Shown: in pieces, positions 1 through 14,030 of the stretch | Position numbering within the stretch: the first letter of the stretch is position 1 | Layout: each line of letters opens with the position of its first letter | Assembly: GCF_901933205.1 (NCBI RefSeq) | Contig: NC_044571.1 | Span: 12,230,420 to 12,294,419, forward strand | Direction: 5' to 3' | DNA length: 64,000 bases | From: Camarhynchus parvulus | Taxonomy: Eukaryota; Chordata; Aves; Passeriformes; Thraupidae | Notes under the pieces: generated by a model | What the model saw: the letters and a program-made list of their open reading frames with translations, nothing else | Told to the model about the DNA's origin: nothing | Databases searched by the model: none | Translations under genes and position numbers: made by a program

Positions 1-3000
1 CAAACTTAACAACAAATCAAGTGTGAAGAGTTCCTCCAGTTAAAGAAGTTGGTGATCATGACACCTGAAACTGGAGAATAAACTTTATACTGTTGCAACA
101 GTATTATGTTGAAAAATTTTAGAAAGCAGAACCACATGCAATTTCTTGAAACTTTATTGGCAAAGCAGTTGCTGCTCAGTTAATTTTGCAACTCTGCTGA
201 GAGGTCTCTACTATGAAGGCAAACACATTGTCAAACACAAAAGGAATCCCACTTATTAGGTAGAAATGTGAATGTGGGGTATACAGTGCGCTTTGCAGCT
301 AATTCACAGAAGGAAAAAAATGCATATTAATAATGTGGCAAAAAAAAGAAGAAAATAAATGCACCTTTACTTTCTTCAATTTTTACCTATTTCTTTCCCC
401 ATATAATTTGAATCAAAGGTGGCTTGGCCAGATCCTCATTCATTTAAAAAATCAACTACAAAAATCTGCTCTACAGACAGATCCTCCTTCCTTACTATGA
501 CTTAGCAAGAAAAACAAAGACACAAATGGTGCCTTGTCTTACACATTCCATCCAGTGAGACACCCCTGTGCAGTGCTGGGAAAGCTTAAATTGCAGGCAC
601 TGCAAGGATGCAGTAGGAAAAGAACTGTTCCAAATTCATGGGGCTTGATAGGGCTGAGCTACATGATCTGTACTTTAAATATTGCAGAAATATGGAGATA
701 ACTCCTTGGAGAAAAATAAAAGCTACCTACAGAAGGATTTTTTATTTCCTGGACTGAATTGTTTCTACTTTGTGACTACTGGCAGAAAAGGGAGGAGGGA
801 AAAAAAGGTTACCAATAAATGGATGTGTTCTCATTCCTTTTTTTTCACTGGAACAAAAAAAGTCTGTAATAGATTTATGCATGCAAATCTTGGCAGCACA
901 GTTTAGGAGTACGATTACGGAGTGCACCCAGACTCCAAAATATAAGAATATGCAATAGGCTTTTAAAATGCTCTGTTCATCTTGCTATGATATTTACTTT
1001 TATAGTTACTACTTCAGAGAAATATATTTTAAATACTTAAGACTAAATTAATGCTTTTATCATGACATTGTAATTTTTTGTGCAGTATTGGTGTTAATTT
1101 AGCAAGTTAAAAGAGAACTTCATTACTTTATCATAATATGAAAACTAAATTTGTCAAAGTGTAATATTTTCTAAAGTTAGTTATGTACTCATGAAATATA
1201 CTAAGGTCATCTAACAAGAGCCTGGGAGTGCTTTCAAAGTTTTGGAAACTTCAACCTTACATGCCATAATATTTTTATCCTTAAACTAACAGAGGGATCA
1301 TGCACCCCTTCAAAAAATATATGCACCTTTCTATGATTTTTGAACACATTACAGATACTTTTTTTTTTGAGTCATTTCACTACGACTATTTCTTTCATTA
1401 GATAAATTCTGGAATAACAAGACCAAGACCATTAAAGACATATAGGTATTTCATGATGCAGCTCAGCCCTCGCTGGGTTTTTGAGGGTGTGCAAGTCAGA
1501 CTCCTACATGTAGACCTCATAGCACAGCACTCCAAACTGCTGCACTGTATTCAGAGAAATGCAGTGCCAAGGGCAGGCTCTGACACATGGCACTTCTCTC
1601 TCATTTCTGGTTTTTCATTTTAAGTAAAGAAAAATCGAATATCTTGTTGTAATGGCATCATAAGCTTCAGCCAGGTATTACCTGAGTGTGAAGGTCTAAC
1701 CCAAACACAAACTTTTTACAAGAAAGTTGGAGTAGTTGACAGAAATGAAAAGAAACTCTGATAGAAAGCAGGAGCAACTGCCCATAGCTACATGTAAGTA
1801 GTAAAAGTTTCTCTGAGATGTAATTAGATTTTTGCACTGAAATTAACTATCTTGAAACCCTATTCTCATAACTAAAGAAAAAATAAAACACAAAATATGG
1901 TGAAAAACATCTCAGGTGGGAAGATTTTGGTTTGAATGGGGTATAGGAGAGTCTACTGATATTCACTGGTTCCTAGAAGTTCACAACTGCTCACTAAGAT
2001 TTGGCCAAAGGAAGATCTATCATGATGCATGTATTTTCTACTTCCTACAGTATTAAAATTAAGAATATAAATGAAGTATTTTGGAAATATTTAGTGTATT
2101 AATTTTATACTTATATTCTTCAAATGATTTCTTAAGCAGAGATTGAAGGGCAAAAATTCACTAATAATCACAAAGCATAGTAAGGGTGGGATAGAAGAGA
2201 GAATAATGAAAAAAGGAAATTGGTAAGAATCAAATTTTGCTAATGACCAGCTCATTTTTAATTTTTTTAAACTTCTGTACGTGTCCATTTGATTAGCTGA
2301 CCAAGACAAATCCCTAAAAAAAAAAATCCACCTATCTCTACTGACACCAGTTACACTTTACAGAAATCATAATCAGAACCTCATAAATCTTAGAGCAATT
2401 TCAAGTTGGTGCTTTTACAAGTGTAAATTGAAAGAAATAAAGATTATTCACATTTTTAATGTCCTATTTATGAGAAAGAGAAGACTGGGTATGTAAGAAC
2501 TTGTCAGTTTTCAACACTCCAAACTGATGGAAATATATGCCCTGTATCAGCTGTGAAAACACAGATATGCAAACACACAAACCGGGGCTTTTATCTAACA
2601 GACTGACCACTAATCATAAATCAACTTACCTAAAAGTTTTTATAGATCAGCAGAATGAAGGGTTATCAACCTAAAGTAAATGGGTTTGCTTAATAGAAAC
2701 AAACACTGAAGATTCAGATGATGTCAAGATATTTTCAGTAAGAATCCCAAATCAAGGTAATTTATTCAGAAATACTGTAATTTGCTTATTCAGCAGTCAG
2801 TGATAGAACCATTGGGGCAAAATGAAGAATCAATGCATATGATACAAATATTATATAAAAGACTACTCTGAAATGGTACATTATATAGAAAACATACATT
2901 GGGTAGTATGATTACATGAGTATATTTTTTGTTTTCTTATAAAAAATCTGTATAATGCATTTTATTCTGTTTCCCTGCTAAGGTGTTAATTTTATTTCTC

Positions 3001-6000
3001 AAACTATAGTCTGGAATGTATATATGGTAAGTAACTTTTACATGGTTTCTCATGCATTGTTTTTCATTTACTTAATTAAATTTCAAATGTAGATGAATTT
3101 AAAAGAAACATAACTGAAGTTGAGGAGATACAGAGAGTAAATTAGAAGAACTATACTTCATTTCTGGAGGACTTTTCTGGAATTGTTTCAAACTTCTACC
3201 ATGTTATCCATGGTTAATTTCCCTTGTATATATATCTCATTAGAACATGACATTTTAGAAGATATGTTTATTCTTTAAAGGAATTATTCCTCAGAGACAG
3301 AATTGCTGGAACTTGTAGCACAATCTGTGGCATGATTCCTAAGAGTTCTGATGGTTTAGATGGGATTTGATGTATGTGGAAAGAACCCAGGTGTTCCTAA
3401 GGTACTGGTTTGTTTGGGTTTGATTCTGAATTAATTGTGATTTATGAAAAATATGAACAGGAGAATGATATCTTCTTTTAAGAGAAATATTTCCAAAAGG
3501 TTTCACCAAACATAAAAAAATTCTCATTCAATTAATGGGAATTTCTGTATATTTGTTCATGTATCAGTAATTCTATTTTCACTTACATCATTCCATTCTG
3601 ATCAGGTAAAACCTTGGCTATATGGAAAAAATGTAATGATGTTCATTTTTCAGGAAACTTCTTTTGAATTTATGCAGCTCTCAGAAATAAATTGCATTTA
3701 TCCTGAGTTTTTTCATCTTTTTGCAGGTTAGTGCTGTTCTGTGTTACTGACAGAACTTCCACATTTACTAATAGCATGAAATTTTATGCTTTGCAATAGC
3801 CTTTTCAAAGACCAAAAATGAAAGAGAAATTCAGAGAGTTAAAAAAGTTATTGTTTGAAAAATTAATAAATCATACATCAGCAAGGTTACATGCACTGAT
3901 AGTCCTTGTCCCTCATAACAGAAATTAATTAATTAATCTAATTTATTGATCAATTTAGATGTAAAAACACTTCAGAGATAAAATTAGTCTTTCAGTCATC
4001 CTGAGTTATGAAATATAATTTATTACATAACTTCCATAAGAGGGAAATTAAAAAAGGAAAACCTATCAGTCACCTAAAAGGTGCTACGTGCTGCTAAATT
4101 TGTTTCTAAAAGCTGTACCAGTCTGGAATTTATAGTGGTTTTATTTCATGTCAATTTGTAACAGAAAGAAATCTGTAAGAATAATTACTTTCTGTACCTT
4201 CTAAAATGTACAGATAACAGGGATCTGCAGTTTTATTCATGTTTTCCAGTTAGGAAAGGAGGTTAAACTCATAGGCTTATAAAAGAAAAATCCCTGAGTT
4301 ATATGAAGTTTTAAATCATACAGTGACAGAAGAGGTTTATTTCAGGAACTTCCTCTTATACTCAGAAATTCTCAAGAGAAACAATGAAACAACATGTTCC
4401 AAGACGCCCTGATACCTTAATAGAGCAGAGGTTGTAGTTTAAGAGAATTTGAGTCACAGGAATTTCATGTACAAATAAGTCAAATAAATTGCTATATCAT
4501 GGTTCATTACCATATATAAGATATTTTCAAAAGATGTCTTTTATCCTGAACTCTGATTCAGTTCCAAAGTCTATTCCACCAACAAAAAGACTGCTTAAAG
4601 CATCATAAGTGATCTTGACATATATGAAGATGTGATATACTTACCACACACAGAGAGCTTTGTACATTAGATTAACACAAAAATAGATCTGCTAGCAGAA
4701 ACCCAAGTCTGAATTGAAATTTGTCACTTTTTGTCTTTATGTGCTAAAATAGCAAGAGGATTAATGTTATTTTCTTCTCTCACAGGTATCCTCTAAAAAA
4801 TATATAAATACTTATTAAGCAGGATTTTACTGGATGTCAATAGATGACTCTAGCACCAGTAAGGACTCAGTCCTTTAAAACACAGCTCATCTTTCATATG
4901 TAGAAAGAAAGCAACTTTAACAGCACTGTGATATTTCAGTGAGGTTAGTATAGAAATGCAGACCTGTAGATGCATTCTTCTTCATTTGATGCAAAAGATT
5001 GTTAAGATTCCTTCTATACTAACAGACTATTCAACTGGAAGAAAATGGTTGGAATTCTAGCACAGTATAGAAAAAAAAGAATCTCTCTCCTTATGTTCCC
5101 TAAATTACTTAATTATTCTTTTCAAGGTCTATGAACAGAAATGAAATTGAAATTTTGCAAGTTTGAAAATGTGATGACAATGAATGCCGTAAACAGAAAG
5201 AGAAAGACTGGTAGGATGGTACTTGGTAAAAATGGAAACAGACAGGAAAATGTCTGCTAAAACCAGGAAACAGAGGATAAAAGTAAGAATGCATAAAAGC
5301 ATAACTTTGCTTTGGATCTTCAAAGAACCAATCAGTAAGAACTGTCTACATATTCAAGCTCTGATAATGTTATTACATGAATAAATGCAGAATTATAATG
5401 AGACAAACAGAAAACTAACAAAACAACCAAATACATACATATATATATATATATGTGTGTGTGTGTACTGTATACTTACAAGTATGCATACATATTTTCC
5501 TTTAAGACAACAGGAAGAAGGAGAATGCTGCTCCTTTTGTAGAATAATAGAAACCAAATATAATTTTGCATGCATGGTGAGAATTTTTTTTTTTTGAAAA
5601 CCAAAATTTATAGCAAGTTTAATTGTATATGAAAGATAGATTTCCCTGATTTATAGTCACCTGCATTTGGAGATTATGAAAGTGGGAAAAGCAGGGGCGA
5701 GTAATCATTTAAATAATGTACCTTTTACTTGACTGAACATAAAGTAGAGCCCTGAATCTTAAGTTTTTCCATCTGCCCCTCTTTTCTTCAGGGACCATCT
5801 GAAATGACCAACTGGATTTATATAATACTTGAAATCATAAAGAAAATAATTTTATTTTCTTTTTCTTAATAACTATGCCCTGACACACAATTTCAGTTCA
5901 AGCAAGATAAGTAATCTCTTTGATTCACTAGTTAGCACTCCACACAGAGAGAGGCCTTTAGCTCTTGCAGGTTATTAAAGGATTTCCTCTGGTCCAGGAG

Positions 6001-7651
6001 AGTTGCAGTTAAATGGCAGAAAGTAAATGCCACGGGTAGTTTTCAAAGGCACCCCTAAAAGAATTAGAGGACTTTGTACTTTTAGTTATATAATAGATTT
6101 ACTTAACAGCCTTGGGCACGTACGATTGGAAAAATTCGGCTTTCTTTGAGGTATTTTCTTTCACTGAATTGCTTCCACAGGAGCTAGGAAGAAACTGTGG
6201 GATGCATTTTTTTGAAAGGAAGCCTATAAGGTAAAAAGGTAAATTCAATAGGAAAAGGAGGCAGGAAAATGGGAGGAGTTTTATCTTCTGAAGGCATGTC
6301 TTGCTCAGAGCACAGCCAGAGGAGCCCCTGCCTGGCTCTGCACAGCCAGGTCCCAGCTGTGCCAGCTGTGGGCTCCAGGCTGACTCAATTTGTACCAACT
6401 GTGGATTAACAGTGCCATAACACTGGACTTAAGGTCTTTCAAACTTCAGTGTGTATCCTACTACATACTAATAACATAAACACTCAGGTCAGCAAAACCC
6501 TGCTGGGCCTGTGGGGAAAAGAAAAACTCAGAGCAGGATGTCAGAGGCTGAGTTTCAGGTGTGTATAAAGCAAGATCAAGGTGGATTTCCATCTGAAACC
6601 CTGCCATTTCAGGTGAAACTTATAATCACTTATCTTTTTAATGGATTATGTCTTTATTTTGTTTTAGACTGTGCTTTTCTTTCTTTAGACTTCAGCTACC
6701 AACCACTGTTAAGTATCTGTTTAAAATGTGTGCATTCCCATATGAAGTATTGGGAAAAGCAAAACTTGCCTACAGAAGTTGGTCAATAAAACATTCTAAA
6801 TCAGTTACTGTAAGTAAATAATAATAAGAGATATCAGGCACAGCTGCACTCCACCATAAAACCTATTTTATCTGGTAAAGTTTTTTGGATTGCCTTTGAA
6901 GTCAGAGCAAACCACTACGCCTGTGTCCTTGTATGCTATATGTGAAGATTAACACAGCCCATAAGCAATAAATACTACACTAATAAATGTGATTTAGAGT
7001 TAAAATACTTCATATTAAATAATATGTGTCTTTCAGAATGCTATTACTCAAGTCCCTGATTACTTTTGCTCTTTTGTTGGCATAATTTATACACTCAAAC
7101 AGCAACTTTAAGAATTTTTGACTGTGGAGCAGCATCATGAGTATTAAACAGAGCTACACCCCACTTTAAGGAAAATACAGTCAAGGGAATCATGAAGACA
7201 AGCAAATAAATTCTTTCATGATGGCAGACAACCACAGCAGCCTACACGTCAGGATTAAGACAGCTGATGTCCATGGAGAAGCTGGGCTGACAGCATTGAG
7301 AACAGCGCAGAAAGTGATAAACCTTATGCAGCTTACAGAAAAATATAATGGGAAAAAAATGATTTGGTCAAGAAACCTGATCTTTTCTTTTTTCATTTTT
7401 TGATGTTTCACTTACCAATGGGATCCTCTTTCGTAGGACATTACATGAGATATTTACATAAATGTAAAACCACAAACACATCTATAACACATATGAATTT
7501 ACACAAAAATGTATGCCATGTATTGTATATAACACATATAGTTTTTTTTTCATTATTGCTTTATTCCCCCATGATAGCTTCTGAATTCCAAAGTTGCTTA
7601 TGAAAAGGTGCAAATCTTTACTTGAAAAAAGAAGACAAAATTTTACAATTT
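1..7651. other. AT-rich non-coding stretch
   Basis: No gene, RNA gene or recognisable transposon copy was found here. Open frames are short (under about 100 codons), have no recognisable domain and sit in AT-rich sequence, as expected by chance. The only structured element is the dinucleotide repeat near 5.4 kb, listed separately. A GC-richer patch around 6.29-6.39 kb (a CAGCCAG/CAGCTGTG-rich run) has no family I recognise. Confidence 0.6.
5431..5467. repeat. (AT)n(GT)n microsatellite
   Basis: A compound dinucleotide repeat: an ATAC-rich start, then about eight AT units, then about six GT units. Short open frames crossing it on both strands are repeat translation and not genes. Confidence 0.9.
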
Positions 7652-7823
7652 TAAGGTTTTCCAGGGAAGTTCTGGATGCTCCATCCCCTGAAGTGTTCAA
7701 GGCCAGGTTGGATGGGGCTTTGAGAAACCTGGCCAAGGGAAGGTGACCCTGTTCATGGCAGGGGGTGGAACCAGGATGATCTTTAAGGTCCCTTCAAATG
7801 CAAAATACTCTATGATTCTATAT
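7652..7823 (+). mobile_element. CR1 LINE 3' tail (sense)
   Basis: This 172-bp piece has the layout of the terminal part of an avian CR1 3' untranslated region. It begins near the 'GGTTTTCCAGGGAAG' block, runs through a 'GTGTTCAAGGCCAGGTTGGATGGGGCTTTGAG' type block, a 'GGATGATCTTTAAGGTCCC' block, and ends in the CR1 octamer-like TATGATTCTATA. Only the 3' end is present, which is the normal result of 5' truncation during CR1 retrotransposition. There is no coding potential. Confidence 0.85.
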
Positions 7824-8450
7824 ACAGTGTAACAGGTATCTAGCCATTCCCTGAATATAATTCATTCACATTTAATGACAATTCATTCTTCAGAATACAA
7901 TACCTTTAGTTACATGGATTCTTGTATTTTACCATGGTTTTGGAGACCTACTTACCTTAAGAAAGATTTACAATTAAATTGCAAACTAAAAGTCCAGAAA
8001 ATTTATTATTATAAAAAATAAACTCCTAAACATTAGAAGGTAAATCTAAGAGCAAAATGCTTTCTTATAAATTTGTATCTATTTTCCTTCAGAACAGTTA
8101 TAAAATTCAGTAATAATTTCTGTATTGGACAATGGACATTGAGTATGCTGAAAATAGAGGCCAAAGATTAACCAGTATTTCTATGAAGAAGAATTTTTTC
8201 ACAGTAATGTGATTATTTTAGGAAGGATGGGGCCATAATAGCGAAATGAGCAGGCAGAAATGCAAGATTTACTGAAAATATGGAGTAACAACACATAAAC
8301 AAAAAGCCTGATAGTCTGATTTTCATAGATTCAGAAAGAATATGTGCCTGTGCTAAATATGATTGAAATGGAAAAAGTATGGAGAAATGAGAGAAAGTGT
8401 ATCATATTCCTTTTTAAAAGGACATTTATCTTATTTAAAAACAAAATGTG

Positions 8451-8487
8451 TTTTATTTTATTTTATTTTGTTTTATTTTATTTTATC
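8451..8487. repeat. (TTTTA)n simple repeat
   Basis: About seven TTTTA units with one G interruption, followed by a T-rich run near 8530-8565. Confidence 0.9.
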
Positions 8488-11400
8488 TTTCCAGTGAGGA
8501 AAACTTCCCCTTCCCAACTTCCAACAGACTCTTTTTTTGGGTGTTTTTTTGTTTTGTTTTTCTTTAAACTATTATGGAATAACATTATGACATGAATTTG
8601 ACATATGAGCACACCAAAGTTCTGCATTTGTCTGCCCTTTTTATCTTGAACACTAATTGGAGTGACTAACTTATATAAAAAAATTAAGTGTTAGCAAACA
8701 TCTAAAAGCAAATTTCATCTTCACAAATGTTCAAGGAGATATTTTTGTTGTCCTAAACTATTTGGAATAAAACATGCTTATCATAAGTAACAAAGCTGCT
8801 TTGAAGCATCCTCTGCAGAGGCAGCCCACCAAACATTTTGCTGAACTGTTGCTGCCATTGCAGGAGACTGCCATAGAACATCCTCACTAACATTCCTGGA
8901 AAGGCTTCTGTTGACTGTGCATGAAAAAAAAATTAATAGAAGCAAAATGGCAAGTGGCAACTGAAGTGTACTGATCACTGAAAAGTGAGATTTTGTTTGT
9001 GTGCTTCCCTGGCTGATAACAGACAGACAACTTAGAACATCTATCAATATTTTGGAGGAATACAAAATTAATTCTAAACGTGTTCTTAAGTTATTTGTTT
9101 CTTCCTAACATTGTGAATTCATATACCACGTCAGACATATCATCTAACCTGCACAAAACAGCAAAGGTGGCCACAATGAAAGATTTTCTTGCCATGATTC
9201 AGTACAGGGTAAGAAATTATTGGTGTTTGCTGGTCTGCTCCCCATAACAGAGCTCACATCAGATGTTCTTTTGCCAGTGTACCTCAGCCCACAACTGCCC
9301 AAACAGAAATCACTTCAGGTGGGATATCAACAGCAATGATGGATCCCCAGAGCTCTGATTCTTGTATCACAAGTCAAGACATCAGTTCTTCTGCATAGGT
9401 ATAGGTGACTACAGGAATCATTTCCCCACATCAAGGGACTACTGTACATCGCATTCTCTTCATAGTGTAGTCCTCTCAATACCTTTTTTCCCCAACATAA
9501 ACCTGAAACAGAATCTTTTCCTGCAGATAATTTCTACTAGCATAGTTGCACATAAGATTGTTTCTTTATATATATACACCTTAGCACAATGAAGTTCATA
9601 CACTTGAGAGCACTACAATAATGTCATTTCCCCAATTTATATTATCCCATCAGAAAACTGTAATGTCAAAGCAAATTTGTATAATCTATTAACAATTTAA
9701 GCATTTTATTTGTTCCTACAAAAGGCTTTCCTTTCATGTCTGTTTGAATATCACATGTTTTTCTTTCTCGTTATTCCCTCTAATTCAAAATATATTTAGA
9801 ATAAAATTTAATTACTGTAAGGAAATACTAATAATATTGTCCTCTGCTATGCTTCTAGGGTTCTTATCAGCAACTGTAGATGCTTGGATACAGGTACAAG
9901 AATGGTTACATTATGTAGCTTTGTAGTCCAAAATACACAAAAAACAAGTGAATTTTTTCTTGCATTGTTGACATTAAATGTCAAAATAAAATTTAAAAAG
10001 CAGCTGAATCTGCCTCATTGTTTTCCTCGGCTACACCATAAGCTGAATCCTGGGATTTTATTTAAAAAAAAATAAAAATCACAGGTTGAATACAGGAATT
10101 TTAAGAAACCAAAGTAACACAAATCATGATAATTAAACCAATATTCTGGATTATCAGAAAAACACAATCTTGTCACAGAGGATCTTGCACGAACAATAAT
10201 GACCTTTGTCTTCATGCTGGGGTGATTTGCTACACAGCAGAATGCAGCACTGTGGAATTCTAGTTTTGGAAATTTCATACTTCATTTTCCAGATTAAGGC
10301 CATTCATTTGGCCTGTTGGTGATGTACTAGGGTAGGAGATCTGCACTCAGTGAATCTCAGCAGCTATTCAGCCCCGTCCTATGTCTCTGGAATTTTCTTT
10401 TTGGAATTTTCCCTTCTACAAAATGAGTAAGAGTTTAATTTCAGGAAAGGATAAAAGCCAGAGAAATAAAAAATGTCAGTCATTAGAGAAGAGATAAAGC
10501 CAAAAGACCTATTGGCAAAGAAGAAAGGAAAGGCTGAATAAAAAGAAATAAAAGAGCAGGACCTAAGGACATTTTCAGATCACTCAGGAAAAACATGGAA
10601 GAGAAGGTTCTAGATTTTTGTTTTTAAGTGAATTATAATGTTATGGAGGAAAAAAGAAAAAGGTATGCCTTACCCCAAATTCTTTGCAGAATACATAGAA
10701 TTAAACATTTCAATTAGCAAAAAAAGCCTAAACACCACATGAAATTTTGAATTATCTGTTTAGAGGACTAGCAATTGTTCTGCAAAAAGGCTTTCAAAAG
10801 CAAACAAAAAAGAGTTTGTAAAAAACATAGAATCTCTTGACACCAAGAGAATACAAGGATGAACAGAGCATTTTTTGTTCATTAGCTTGTTTTTTGTTTA
10901 GGACATCTGTGTCTGGTATAATAAGCTGCACTGAAGAGACTCCTTACTGTAACAGAAATTTTAGAGATATTAATGAAATCCCAGGCTTGTGTGTTATGTA
11001 TATACTTACACAAGGTACTAATCTGCTAGCAGCCCACACACATACATCACACACAAGCTTGTCAGCAAGATGGTGATTAATTGAGTGCTTCTTATTAGCA
11101 TTGGACTGCTAACTTTTTCTGACTCATGTTGGCAGGTGCGCCTCTGTTGCTGCAGGCAACTGTGATAAAGACAGGGAGATCTGGAAGAAATCAATGAAAC
11201 AGCCAGGTTTGGGAATTAAATAAGAGATTTGAAATCTGTTATTATGATTTCAGTCATGAGGAAAATAAATCCAACCATGTGAGTTTGAACTTTTGCACCA
11301 TTCACAGCTCTTATCAGTATGAGAAAGCAACCCCCTCAGAGTTTGGTATTTTCACACACAGGCATTGTGAAGCTTTATTGTTGAGTTTGATAGCACAGTG

Positions 11401-12624
11401 ATTGTGATACTCCGTGTGGCTCTGCCCCAGAGGCAGCTCTCAAAAGCCCTACTGTCTCAGCTCTGAGTCACTCAGACTGCCTCTGGCACTCAAAAATCAG
11501 CAGTACTGATGATGCCACGACTCTTTGCCATCCAGATGAGATCAGTCCTCCAGACTGATGCAAAATGGAAAGAATGAAAAGTGTTTTCACGAGAATCCTC
11601 CTTATGTCTCACTGCACGCACTATGCTCCTAGGCAGGAAAAGCCAGAAAATGTCCTGGACAAACAAATGAAAAGGAGGAGTGCTTTTAACATGAATAATT
11701 AAATCACAATAAGCAATATATCATCTACATAATGTAACATAATGTATCAGCTATTCGTGCTATTCTACTCTTACAATTACATAGGAAGGGGACTCCTGAT
11801 GCACAGAGAGAGAGAATATTTCTGAATAATTCAAGAAGGACTTTTTAAATGCCAAGTTGACACACAGTTGCCCTAGGTGGGCACAGGAACCACTCATTTT
11901 GTTACCAAGAACACAATGGCTTCAGCAACAGCTGGAATTAACATGGGGTGTTAATCCTACAAATAGTAACAGATACCACCAGTCTGGTGGTTTTTCCTGA
12001 GAGATGCAGCAGGCTGCTGGCACATCAGACAAAGACAATCACACTTCTCTCCCATGCTCAAGCTGTGCTTCATAAGCCATATTGCCACTTCACAATAAAA
12101 AATAAACTGAGGTTATATTCAGTGCTGTGTACCAAAGATACCACTTATTGTTTTTCTCCATTTAAATTTTAGGTTTTAATGTGGGAACATAAAGTGATAA
12201 GGCATATATTTTCTTAGATATTTGAGGAAGAGCCACCGCATATTTAGGAATGATAATCCAATCAACAAACTCAAAATGTCAGAGGGCTAAAGGAAAATTG
12301 TGAATCTTTAGTAGTGCCCATACAGAAAAAAATAGACTGTCAAGTACATGATAAAAGGTGGTTGAGATTGAAAGACTCCCAATTAACATACACTGCTGTT
12401 ATGCTGTCATAATCTCATATTAAAGGGGCTTTTTTTACTGTTCAGAACAACTGCAGGGTTCAATGTGCAAAATATATCCAACAGAAAGTTTATACACTCA
12501 TACAAAGATCTTAGAGGTATATTTTAATTGTATGCTCATGTAATTGTAACCCGTGAAAAATTTGAATACACTTCAATTTTCAAATTAATTCATATTTCCT
12601 ATCATAAAGGAATTATAAGAGTGA

Positions 12625-12664
12625 ATTATTTTTCTTTGTCCTTGCCCAAAGACAAAGAAATAAT
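12625..12664. repeat. Perfect-arm hairpin
   Basis: The arms TTTCTTTGTC and GACAAAGAAA pair perfectly over 10 bp. They extend by ATTA/TAAT with two unpaired T on the left arm, around a 10-base loop (CTTGCCCAAA). It is too short for an ordinary pre-microRNA. Its function is unknown and chance is possible in AT-rich DNA. Confidence 0.5.
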
Positions 12665-13959
12665 CAGGAACACTGAATGGATAGACTTCTATTTACAATC
12701 GTCAAATAAAAACCACAAACAGTTGCCTGCAGGCATGAAAGACACCTTTGGGATTAGCACTTTGTAAAATTCTTTTGGCTTAATAGACACATGGCTGTTT
12801 ATATATGATATAGATAAGGTCCTATTCCTCAGACACTTAAATTATCTACTCAGAGAAAAGGTACACAGTTTGTGATTACATATCCATTGGCACAATCACC
12901 AAGCAAATGATCATAAATAAGAATGGGAGAGAAAGGCTGTGTTTCAGGCTTGCAGATGTTACCCAAATTTAGGGCTTGATTTGAGCCAGTTACAGTTTTT
13001 TTCCCTCAAAATATCTATTTGTTTTTACAGAAATTGATTGCAGGTCCTATATTTAGCCCTGAAACTTTTTTGCCAACGTTCTTTGCAACACTATAGCAAA
13101 GCTAAAATACCAAAAATACAAAAAACTTGAACCATTTATCTGAATCTCAGACCCTGAATTCCTGAAGTCAAATGCTTTGAAAAGAAAAGGAAAAAAAGAA
13201 GACAGACCTTTAATCTGTCTGAGATAGGGAGAAAAAGGGAGTGACAGGGAAGAGGATAAATTCTGAGCCCAAGTCTAACAATGCATTTAGTCTCTTGCAT
13301 TAGGAAATACAGAGGAATGTAGGGATTAAGATGAAAAAAGGAGAGACAGATCAAATGAATCCAGATAAAAAATCCAATAGAATAAATAGCAAAAGGCAGA
13401 TTTATTTTAAGCCTAATATTTCTAATCAAAATTTTAATTTCCAAAGGTCCATAAGATAATCACAGAGCTTTGAAAAGTACTGAGACTATCAGGGTTGCAT
13501 TTATTATGTATCTCAAATATAAGTATACTTTTTAAAAAGATTAAAAGACTGAATTGAGAAATAAGAAATGTTCTTTGACAATTAAAAATATTCACACTGA
13601 AAATTCAGAAATGGAATAACTGTTTTGTCAGATCAGCTGAAACTCTTCTATGCTTCTCAGGCAGAGTAGACAAAACAATGTCATATTCATTTGATCTTTA
13701 CAAAACTAACATAATGTTAAAAAAATTCAATGGGAAGATATGCATAAATGTAGTTTTGTAATATTGTGCAGTAGTTTCTTCAGCTTTAATAAGAACTGAA
13801 ATCTGTCAGAGTACTTTTGTGCTGTGTTTATCAACAGTTCAAAAATCCCAAAACAAAAAAGGCCCATTAATATCACAACATATATGTAAAAGTAGTTAGA
13901 AGACAGTTTTAAATTTTTTTTATTCAAACTGCAAAATATTTTCAGGTGGAAAAAACTCC

Positions 13960-14030
13960 TTGTGGTGGGTTAACCTTAGCTGCCTGAAACCCACACAGCA
14001 ATCTTTGTTATAAAAAAGAACCCACCACAA
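13960..14030. repeat. 71-bp unit with 12-bp terminal inverted repeats
   Basis: It starts TTGTGGTGGGTT and ends AACCCACCACAA, which are exact reverse complements. The left end also resembles the reverse complement of the terminus of the LTR at 21057-22016 (that LTR ends ...TTAATCCACCACA, so its complement begins TGTGGTGGATTAACC, close to TGTGGTGGGTTAACC here). It may be two LTR tips in inverted orientation, a severely deleted LTR, or a miniature element. No clear target duplication is visible next to it. Confidence 0.45.

Noticed and set aside
5385..5597. Frames on both strands with I/Y and C/V repeats
   Set aside because: They cross the AT/GT microsatellite.
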